64,000 nt of DNA from Corbicula japonica (lineage: Eukaryota > Mollusca > Bivalvia > Venerida > Cyrenidae). Location of the stretch: positions 8,887,380 through 8,951,379 of the forward strand of contig JAZAYU010000010.1 in the NCBI GenBank assembly GCA_038501625.1, in the 5' to 3' direction. Positions 37,789-49,700 of this stretch are shown piece after piece. The notes under the pieces are model-generated. The model was not told the DNA's origin, ran no database searches, and worked only from the letters and a program-made list of their open reading frames with translations. Position numbers and translations under genes: made by a program. The stretch's first letter is position 1; every line of letters starts with the position of its first letter.

Positions 37789-40700
37789 AAAAATGCAATA
37801 ATCATAATTATAATAATAATAATAGCTTTATTTATAGAGTGATACAGTGGAGGAAATTGCAGGGATTTAATAATAATAATAATAGTAATAATAATAATAA
37901 TAATAATAATAGCTTTATTTATAGAGTGATACAGTGGAGATATAGAAGCTGAAGATTTCATGAAACTGTTTGGATCCAGAAGTAATTTACATTGCTTTTG
38001 TTTTGTTTGCAATTAGAACCTTTACATTTCTTTGGCACCAATTTGTTGAATAATTTTGAAGCCATAGTTAAGTGCGCTAGGAATCTCTTAATTGAGTACC
38101 TAGAGTTGAGAGTTACATCATCTTAACCCTTTCCTCCATAAATATGCATTTTTACGCATGTGCGACCAGTGTAGATCCAGATCAGCTGGCACATCTGTGC
38201 CATCTGATCAGGATCTGCACTGGTCGCATTTTGGCCAGAAATAGCCTAATGAATAAAAAAGTTAACAGTTAAGATCCTGATCAGACGGCACGGATGTGCA
38301 AGCTAATCTGGATCTAAACTGTTCGCCCTTGCAATTAAGGTGTATCTATGGAGGAAAGAGTTAAGCCTTTACTCCGTGGGATATGGCTGTTATCCATGGG
38401 CAAACAGTGTAGATCCAGATCAGCTGGCACATCACAACCTTGTGAACAAATCACTACAGATTCTTGCCTACAAAATCGCAAACATACTTGAATGTTATTG
38501 GGGAAGCATTTTATACTGTTCTGGTATACAGCCCCAGTGCGTCCCAGTTTGGACACTGGGGCAAACCAGGACCACAAACTGAACCAACAACCATGTATAA
38601 CAGGACAATGTGAACTAGGTTTCATGAATCTTTGCAGTTCATTCCACCAGTCCAGCGGCTACAAACTACTAAGACGCACCAGAGCATACACCGGGAATAT
38701 GTGAAGCAGGTTTATGACAGCATCATTGTATAACAATATTTGTAAATAAATGTATTCCCTATAAAAATTAAATTGATAATTTAGTATAAATAAACTTTTT
38801 ATTATAGGCCTGGATGGTTAAATTATGAAGAGATGGTCAGGAAAAGCTCTGATGGTTTTCAGGTAAACATTTCTTTGTTCTTATTTATAGGCTGGGATAG
38901 AAAATAACTTTTAACCTTTTCCTCCATTTATATGCCTTACACCACATGTGCACAGTGTAGATCCAGATCAGCCAGCACATCCATGCCATCTGATCAGGAT
39001 CCGCACAGTCCACTTTTTGGTCAGAAATAACCTTACAAATCAAAAAGTGAACAGTACAGATCCTGATCAGACGGAACAGAAATGCTTGCTGATCTGGGCC
39101 AACACTGTTAGCCCATGCCATTAAGGTGTATTTATGGAGGAAAGGGTTAAAGTGGAGATTTTTCCAGCTTAGCATTTCATTGTTCTAAAGCTGAATTTAG
39201 ATAAAAAAGGACTATCTTTGGATATCCAAATATTTGTTCAGATCAGCTGATATCCTGATCAAAGTTTGTATCCAGATATTTGTTTACAACTTAAGTTTTA
39301 TAAAAATTGGCCTTTTTGATAAATTATCTTTCTACTGTCAGTGTGCATTCAAGCACAAAGACGTGAAATGGAATATCGAAAGGTGATGACTGGCAGTATT
39401 GGGTTTCATATTAGAAATGTGCTAAATTTGGTATCAGTTGACATACCTAGAAAAAAGTATTTCAGTTATTGCATAATAATAATTAATTATAATAATTTAT
39501 TGACGCTCTTCAAATAAATTTGTTCAAAATAAGCTTTACTCCAAGTTTTACTTTATATGCAAACATTGTAGATCCAGATCAGCAGGCAAGCTGGTGCCAT
39601 CTGATCAGGATCTATGATGTTTTCCTTTTGGTCAGAAATAATGTTGTGAATATAAAAGTGAACAGTGCAGATCCTAATTAGATGGCACAGATGTATCGGC
39701 TGATCTGGATTTACACTGTTCGCCCATGGGTAATATCCATATCATGGCGTAAAGGGTTTATATAATACCCTTTTCCAAATGCGACCGGTGCAGATCCTGA
39801 TCAGACGGCATGGATGTGCCGGCTGATCTGGATCTACACTGGTCACACATTCGTAAAAATCCGTATATATCAAGGAAAGGGTTAATTTAATTTAAATTTA
39901 CAGTTCTGAACCTATTTCATTACATTTGTGGGGAAATGTTTTTGTTTGATATAAATAGGCGCGTTTAAACACAGGTTATTTAACCCTTTCCCCCATAATT
40001 CGCATTTTTACGCATGTGCGACCAGTGTAGATCCAGATCAGCCGGCACATCTGTGCCGTCTGATCAGGATCAGTACTGGTGGCATTTTGGTCAGAAATAT
40101 CCTAATGAATCTAAAAGCGAACATTTAAGATCCTGATCAGACAGCATGGATGTGCCAGCTGAGCTGGATCTAAACTGTTCGCCCATGCAATAAATGTGTA
40201 TCTTTTGAAGAAAGGGTTAAAACTTGTTTAACCCTTCATTCCATGGATGCCGCTTATATACCTTGTTCCAGTAACTCTTATTCATGATTGGAAAATGGAC
40301 TCAAGTTAAACAAATCAGATGCCTTAAATTCAAATATTAAATTTTTCCAGTGTATTAACTCCAGAGCCACAGATCCAATGACCGTGTTTTTTACGAGCGG
40401 GACCACAGGGGCACCCAAGATGACTGAGCACTCTCACAGTAGTTATGGACTAGGCCATCTTATTACTGCAAGGTATAGAGGATATTTGTTTTTACCAGTG
40501 TAAGACAGAAATATATTTTGCTGAGTGAGCTCCTGAATTCATATTTTCACTAGTGAAATATATTTTATCTTTCACTGGTAAAGTTTTATTTTATGCTTTT
40601 AGTGCAAAATTTATGTGAATTTGACAGAAAAATTGCAAGAAATGGCGCCAAAACTGCTTGTGTATGATGTGATGTCATGACGTCAAATATACAAATTTGA

Positions 40701-43700
40701 TCGTGTTTTCTAAACGTTCTGATTTGGTATGTTATGTGCGTATGGGTACCGATGTGAAAAAATTAGTGAAAATAAAAATGATATTCTACTGTTTGAAAAC
40801 AGTGAAATACCAGCATTATTTCACTGGGAAAATTCTATAATTCACTGAAAAGCATAAAAAAAATTGTAACAGCTGTTCAGCAGTTGTAGGCCGCATTTAG
40901 ATTATTATGTTTTTCACGATTGGCCCTCGAGAGCACCTGATGTATGGTTATAGATTTGATCATCTCATTGTTGCATGGTAAATTCTTACCACTGTTCAGC
41001 AGTTGTAGGCTGCATTTAGGTTATTGGCACCAATGTCAATTGGGATTTTGAAATTTTGGGAGCATGGAAAGAACCTTAACCCTTTCCTCCATAGATAAAC
41101 CTTTATTGCATGGGCAAACAGTTTAGATCCAGATCAGCTGGCACATCCTCGCCATCTGATCAGGATCTAAACAGTTCCTATTTTGATTTGTTAGGTTGTT
41201 TCTATCCAAAATGCAAACAGTACAGATCCAGATCAGACAGCAGGGATGTGCTGGGTGATCTGGATCTACACTGGTTGCACATGCATAAAAAGACGTATAT
41301 ATGGAGGAAAAGGTTAAAGAATAATAAAATATAGATAGAGCCTTGGTTCATTCACATCACTTATATAAACAACTGAGTACAAATATTTCTATTCTCAGGT
41401 ATTTCTTGGACCTGTCGCCGGATGATATTTTCTGGAATCTGTCTGATACTGGCTGGGCTAAGTGTGCCTGGAGTAGCTTGTTTGCACCCTGGATTGCTGG
41501 GGCTTGTGTTTTTACTCAGGACTCACCCAAATTTGATCCCCAACTGACTGTGCAGGTGAGTTTATTTTATTTATATTTTAATACACTTCATATTCCATTT
41601 TAACCCTTGACTCTAGAGATATGGCTTTTATTGCATGGGGGAACAGTTTAGATCCAGATCAGCTGGCACATCCATGTCATCTGATCAGGATCTTAAGTGG
41701 TCACTTTTAGATTCATTAGGTTATATCTGACCATGAAGCGAAGATTGTAGATCCAGATCATACGACACAGAAGTAGCAGCTGATCTTCATTTAAACTGGT
41801 CACCCATGACATAAAATGTGTATATATGGAAGAAAGGGTTAAGAAAGAATCAACTGGCAAATTCTAGACTAAATCTACACTTTACACGCTGAGAATAATA
41901 CAACTGAGCAAATTTATGTCTGTGTGAAAATGTCATTTATGTTTTATGCATTTAAACTGATCCCTGAAAAATTTAAATAATACCAAAATAAGGGGCTTTG
42001 GTAGGATAAATTTGGTCCCGTTATATAATACTGTATCATTATATGTAGAACATAATAATAAAATTAGAATGGCTAATCTTCACAAGATCTTTCAGGAAGC
42101 AACACGCCTGTATATATTTAATTCAGAAAAGTCTGTCTCGTGCCTAGAAACATGGTTGAAAAATTCCAGACATAGATATTAAAAAGAAATTAAAACCGTC
42201 TGTGAACTCAGAGTTTTGTAATTATAAGTCACTGTTTTTGAATTAAGGTCAGTTAATTCATAGTTCATATGAAATTCTTGCAGGGTTTATTGACTGCATA
42301 GTGAACAGTGTATAAAACAAGTGAAAGTATTACATGTAACCCTGCTGTATGGGGTATGATGCATATCCTATGGGCAAAGTTTATAGATCCAGATCAACAG
42401 GCACATCTGTCGAATCAGGATCTACACTGTTCACTTTAAGATTAATTAGTTTATTTCTGATAAGAAATGAACAGTGTAGATCCAAATCAGATGGCATGGA
42501 TGCCAGTTGATCACGATCTACATTGATAATACATGTATCCATGGAGTAAAGCTTAAACAGTTTTACATGATAATGAATAATAATAAAGCATAGGACCTTG
42601 TTCTGCAGGATGTTTATGACCCCACGAAGTGTAAGGCATATAGAGTTGCACTCATCGGTACGTCTGTCCGCCTCTCTGTACATCCATCTGACCCTATGTC
42701 CCCCGAATCTTGTGGCATCAACTCCTCATTAACTATCAGGCTGAATTCTTTCAAACTTGCACAGATGATCAAACAGGATGTATAGATGATTGTAAAAAAA
42801 GATTTTTTCTTGCAACCACTTTTACCAGAGTTATGGCCCTTTGTTACAAATGTTGTTGTAGCATTGGGGGCATCAGTGTCGCTAGGCGACCAATGCAGAT
42901 TCAGATCAGGTGGCACATCCATACCATCTGATCTGGGTCTACACTGGTTGCCATCCGAGAAATAACACAATAAATAAAAGGAAACACTGTAGATCCTGAT
43001 CAGATGGCAAAAATGTGTTGGCTGATCTGGATCTACACATTTGTCCCATGGTATAAAGGTGAACATTTGGAGAATAGGGTTAATGAACTATTAAAATAAA
43101 GTTATAGCCTGGAACACTGTATTATTGACGTACTTGTTAAATTTATCAATGATTCTTATGCAGTTCAATATGAGTTCATTACTTTTGTATTTTGGTGAAA
43201 ATAATTAACATATCAATTAAATAATTACAGCAAAATGACACAGTCCGGCATATCTAGGTCAAAACTATCAGATATGAAAACACATGACTACATAACTAAT
43301 TTTTGATAATAGAAATGCGTCGATAATACAGAGTTCGCTGGTAATTATTTTTGCACAAAGGTGACACGATGATGTTTTGTTTTATAAAGACATTAAGCAG
43401 ATATCCCATTAGCCATTTCTGTGCCGCACCTACAGCGATGCGATTTATAGACAAGATGAACCTGAGGGATTACAGATTTGCCTCCCTTAGACACACTCTT
43501 AGTGCAGGAGAACCTGTGGTATACATGTGAATATACATGTGAAAATCCTCAATGTGTATGGCACATTAATCAGTTTGTAAAAACACTGGTTGCTTTCCTT
43601 AAAACATAGTGATCCTTTACTCCATAGCATATGACTGATATTCCATGAGCGAACAGTGTTGTCTCGTCAGGATCTGCACTGTTTGCTTTTGAATTCATTG

Positions 43701-46700
43701 GGTTATTTCTGACCAAGAAACTACCAGTATAGATCCAGATCAGAAAGCATGGAGGTACTGGCTGATCTTGATCTAGCATGTATGTACTGGCTGATCTTGA
43801 TCTACACCGGTCACAAACACGATAAAACCCATTATCTATGGAGAAAAGGGTTAAATTTTATCTTGTAGATTACATATTAGATGTTTTCATGACTCACACC
43901 TCACTCTTCCTCTTATCAACCCACAAAAAGTTGGAATGAACAGAATTTGTTTGTGGTTTTAACAGTTAGTTTTATAATTCCATTCAGTTCACACTAACAG
44001 ATGTTTTATTTTGATTGCAAAATTGGTTGCTTTTCATTTCTCTATTAGGAACCTTCTCTAACATATACTAGCACATTGGTATTTAACCCTTTCCTCCATT
44101 GACACACCTTAATTGCGTGGGCGAACAGTGTAGATCCAGATGAGCCCGCACATCCTTGCCGTCTGATCAGGATCTGCACTGTTCGCTTAATGATCAGTTA
44201 GGTTATTTCTGACCAAAATGCGACCAGTGAAGATCCTGATCAGACGGCATGGATGTGCCGGCTGATCTGGATCTACACTAGTTGCACATGCATTAAAAAG
44301 CGTATATATGGAGGAAAGGGTTAAACTTTAACTCTAACAAGCAATCCCACATTTCATTCCAGCTTTCACCTGGTGTTGTTTTTATGTTGTACAGATAATC
44401 TGCTTGCTTCCTGTCTTTGTGTATGGTTTAAATGCTCTAACTTCTGTCTGAAACTAGATTGGATATTTGAGCATCACTTTAAATTCTGGCTCCAAGAATA
44501 AACTTTTGTATTGCAGGTTCTGGTTGAAAAACCTATCACAAAATTCTGTGCACCTCCTACTGCGGCTCGACTAATGCAAGTTACCAATATATTTTCTCAG
44601 CTTCGGAAAAGCAGCCATCTTAAATTGAGTGTTTCAGGGGGTGAGCCTGTGGTGAGATACAAAAAACACAGCATGATACTCATAGGATTGAGCTTTCCAC
44701 TGTATGTAGCCAGCATGTGTGCATGATGCATGATTTGATTGTTTTTAAGTCCTACCCCGCCTTGCCCTGCCCTGCCTCCTATGTGATTCATGTCCTGCCC
44801 TGCCCTGCCTTGCATCCTATGTGACTCAAGTTCTGCCCTGCCTCATATGAGTGCATATTTGGGTGTTTACTTTCATCTTTTTTTCTTGTGGAAGAAGACC
44901 CCAGATGCCTCTCCTGGCATTATTTTAGGCGCAGGATGGAACCTTGGTAAAACAACCGATCTTCTGTAAGGTAGCTTCCTTTCATGAAAGATTTTGATTT
45001 AAGGCATGCTCAAAGGGCCTGTGATTGTGAGCCAATGACCTAAACCACTCAGGCACAGAGACCCGTCATTTAGTCAGCAATTAAAAGTTATCTGTAGTAT
45101 GAGTAGAGACGGTTTTCAAACCTTGATTCTGAGAACAACTTTAGTGAAAGGCATTTTTTACAAAATTAAAAAAAATTCACAGTGCTTGTTTATTGTCAGT
45201 CTTGTAGAAATAAGCCTTTTTAGCTGATCAAAACTGCATTGTGAAGTAGCATGTTTACGTTTTCATGTGTAAAATTTTATCTGGCACAGTTATGAAACAT
45301 TACAGGTATGTTGACCATCATGTGTAGTTGTGCACCTGGAGTTTTATTTTGGGCCATGTCTAATGAGACAAGAGTTTTGGCACCTTATGCATTTCAATAT
45401 AATGCATTCACCATGTAATCTTGTGTCATGGCTAACTCTACAAATATATTCATCGTTTTCTTGTAATTCTGAGGTTAAGTGTACTGTGACCACTATATTG
45501 GCTTTTCTGACAATTACAACTAATAGTGGGGTCGTCTCTAGTTCTGTTCTATTCTTTTCCATTTTTTGAATATTTCTGCTTATCATTTTAATGGAAAAAT
45601 TAAAAAGCAATTTTATGACTAGAATAGCCTCATTTAAAGTTTCAATTTGAAAAAAAGGATGTTGCCCAATGAAATATTAACAGCCATAGTTTAATTTAAA
45701 AATTCACATATTTTTAATTAATGTTTACTTCTTGCATATTCTCTTTTCAGTCATAACAGTATAATTAAAAATAAGATATGCTGTTTGACAATTTGATATT
45801 TCTTTGAACAAGCAGAGATCAAGGTATAAAATTGATACAGGAAACCAGTCTAAAATCTAGCTTGTGATTGATTCATTTAGAGCACGGTCTGAATTTCAGC
45901 CAGAAAATGCTTGGGATTTCACACTTGTCTCCAGTCTCAATTTTATGGGCTGAAGATTGTCAAATTGAGATTAGAAACCAGTCTCAAATCTCAAGCGTCT
46001 GATTGGCTGAAATGGCAACAAGTCGCCATTTCAGCCAATCAGATGCTTGAGATTTGAGACTGGTTTCTCTTCTCAGTTTTATTACCTTGGGACATGACCT
46101 TGGATGCAGGTGATGAAAATTTATGCTGCTTAACACTTGTGAATACTGTTGTAGAATCCAGAGATGCTAGAAGCATGGGAGGAAGGGACAGGACTCAAGC
46201 TGTATGAAGGTTATGGCCAGACAGAAACCGTAAGAAGCTTTACATCAATTATTTTGCTAAAGCAACTCCTGTAGACCACCTCATTTACTATCATACTTTT
46301 TAAAAACTTGCACTGGTGATCACGCAAGATATACAGATTTTCAAGAAAAAACGGTGTCTTCCTGCAACCGTTTTACCATAATTGTTACACTTCGTTAATA
46401 TCAGTTATAAAATTTTGTGTAATGACCTCTTCATCTACTGACTGGCAATTTCTTGTAACCCTTTCCTCCAGTGACACACTCTTTAGTGCGTGGGCAAACA
46501 GTGTAGATCAAGATCAGCCGGCACATCAATGCCGTCTGATAAGGATCTGCACTGTTGGCTTTTTGATTCATAAGGTTACTTTGTATTTCTGACCAAAATG
46601 CGACCAGTGCAGATCCTGATCAGATGATCAGACGGCACATATGTGCCCGCTTATCTGGATCTACACTGGTCACACATGCTTAATATGAGTATTTATGGAG

Positions 46701-49700
46701 GAAAGGGTTAAACTTACACAGATTGTCAGCCTGTGTAGAAGGTTTTAAAGAAAGTATTTATTATGTGCAGCCATTTAAAAAGTATTATGGTGGCCTTTAA
46801 AATACAAAGCATATTCATGAGTAAAAGGTTCAATTAAACACAGCCTTAAATATTTTTATCCCCCTGCCAAAGGCGTGGGGGATATTAGTAATGCCCTTCG
46901 TCCGTGCGTCCATCCGAAACAATTTTGTGCGGAGCATAAGTCCAAAACTACTGGAAGGATTTTATTCAAACTTCATACACTGACAGAGCACATTGGTAGG
47001 TAGTGCAGTGTGCAAGAACCATAACTCTACCTTGCCTATTTTTAGAGTTATTCCCCTTTATCATATTTACTGGATAAATTTTGTCTGGAGCAAAACTCCA
47101 AAACTACTGGAGGGATTTTATTCAAACTTCATACACTGACAGAGCACATTGGTAGGTAGTGCAGTGTGCAAGTGCAATAACTCTACCTTGCCTATTTGTA
47201 GAGTTATTCCCCTTTATCATATTTACTTCATAAATTTTGTCCGGAGCATAACTCCAAAACTAATGGAGGGATTTTATTTAAACTTCATACACTGACAGAG
47301 CACATTGGTAGGTAGTGCAGAGTGTAAGAACAGTAACTCTACCTTGCCTATTGTTAGAGTTATCCCTTTATCATATTTACTTGATAAATTTTGTCCCAAC
47401 CATAACTCCAAAACTACTGGAGGGATTTTATTCAAACTTCATACACTGACAGAGCACATTGGTAGGTAGTGCAGTGTGCAAGAACCATAACTCTACCATG
47501 CCTATTTTAAGAGTTATTCCCCTTTATCATATTTACTTGATAAATTTTGTCTGGAGCATAACTCAAAAACTACTGGAGGGACTTTATTCAAACTTCATAC
47601 ACTGACAGAGCACATTGGTAGGTAGTGCAGTGTGCAAGAACAATAACTCTACCTTGCCTATTTTTAGAGTTATTCCCCTTTATCATATTTTCTGGATAAA
47701 TTTTGTCAGGAGCAAAACTCCAAAACTACCGGAGGGATTTTATTCAAACTTCATACACTGACAGAGCACATTGGTAGGTAGTGCTATGTGCAAGAACCAT
47801 AACTCTACCTTGCCTATTTTTAGAGTTATTCCCCATTATCATATTTACTTAATAAATTTTGTCCGGAGCATAACTCCAAAACTACTGGAGGGATTTTATT
47901 CAAACTTCATACACTGACAGATCACATTGGTAGGTAGTGCAGTGTGCAAGAACCATAACTCTTCCTTGCCTATTTTTAGAGTTATTCCCCTTTATCATAT
48001 TTACTTCATAAATTTTGTCCGGAGCATAACTCCAAAACTAATGGAGGGATTTTATTCAAACTTCATACACTGACAGAGCACATTGGTAGGTAGTGCAGAG
48101 TGCAAGAACAGTAACTCTACCTTGCCTATTTTTAGTGTTATTCCCCTTTATCATATATACTTGATAAATTGGATCTCCCGACCATAACTCCAAAACTACT
48201 GGATGGATTTTATTCAAACTTCATACACTGACAGAGCACATTGGTTTGAAGTGCAGTGTGCAAGTGCAATAACTCTACCTTGCCTTTTTTTAGAGTTATT
48301 CCCGTTTATCACATTTACTTGATACATTTTTTCCAGAGCATAAATCAAAAACTACTTGAGGGATTTTATTCAAACTTTTTACACTGACAGAGCACATTGG
48401 TAGGTAGTACATTGTGCAAGTCCAAAAACTCTACCTTGCCTTTTTTTAGAGTTTTTCCTCGTTATCAGATTTACTTGATAAATTTTGTCAGGAGCATAAC
48501 TCCAAAACAACTTGAGGGATTTTATTCAAATTTCATATACTGACAGAGCACATTGGTAGGTAGCGCAGTGTGCAAGAACAATAACTCTATCTTGCCTATT
48601 TTTAGAGTTATTCCTCTTCATCATATTTACTTGATAAATTTTGTCCGGAGTATAACTATTTACTCCAAAACTACTGGAGGGATTTTATTAAAACTTCATA
48701 CACTGACAGAGCACATTGGTAGGTAGTGCAGTGTGCAAGAACAATAACTCTACCTTGCCTATTTTTAGAGTTATTCCACTTTATTAGAATTACTTGATAA
48801 ATTTTGTCTGAAGCTTAACCTCAAAACTTAAAAGGATTTCCTCTTGAGGTAAAATATACGAAAGAACAACCTTCAGGTAACTTTTTTCCGGCGGGGGAAT
48901 TGACCATGTGTAACATGGCTCTTGTCATATTTGTCATGTTTGGTGGCTTTCAAAGTTCCCATTTTCATCAATTATAATGAGTTTAGAAAATTGGCTTTCC
49001 ATCCCACCTAGCCCCAGCCTTAATTATGGATTGAAAACATTGCTTCCTCTATAAATCTTAGCCGAAGTAAATGATTGGGACACTAATCATTGTTTAATTT
49101 GAGATTACAGAATTTATTTAGTATTACAGATAGTTGGCATGACAGCCTTCTCAGGAAAATTGATTACTTTTTCCAGAAATAACTATTGGCACTATTTCTA
49201 ACATGGCTTTAAGCCATCCTCATTCACTGATGGCACCATTTAATTAACAGGTTTACAGATTTTCCCAAATTTAGATATTTTTTGTTCTACTATTTGAAGA
49301 AAATAACAAGCTTTTCTATTAAGTTAAATTTCTTTTTCAATTGGCTGTCAGAATCCAACCCACATATAACTGTAAAACCCCTCTTTTAATTTTACTCATA
49401 ACAATTCTTTATTTGAAATGATTTCTACATTCACCTCTTACTAAAAAAGTTTGGTTACCTTACAAATACAATGTACTACAGGAAAAGCTTAGAGTATTGG
49501 AATAAACAATTGCTAGGTAGTGTTCTTAAGCACAGCAGGTGGATTAGGCACTGGTAATTTTATAGCACTAACATGTCAGTTATTTTCAGGAGGCTCAAAC
49601 ACAGTACCAGTCTGAAAATACAGTCATCTCTCTAAATGCTGTAGGATTGAAAATAGACTGGCTTCACTAAACATTTTATTATGATGCTTAAAAATACAAA

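Noticed and set aside
37737..38012. Poly-Ile/Tyr/Asn frames on both strands
   Set aside because: An AAT microsatellite read as codons.
44517..44651. Exon 9b as a pseudo-exon or part of a neighbouring paralogue
   Set aside because: There is no stop, both splice sites are intact, and the invariant FCA-x-PTA-x-R and GEP residues are kept. No other ACSM exons lie nearby to make up a second gene. It remains testable by RNA.
46900..48800. A regularly spaced repeat array resembling CRISPR
   Set aside because: Units are ~155 bp and nearly identical throughout, with no short repeat/unique spacer pattern. This is eukaryotic DNA and the array is bounded by transposon-like ends.
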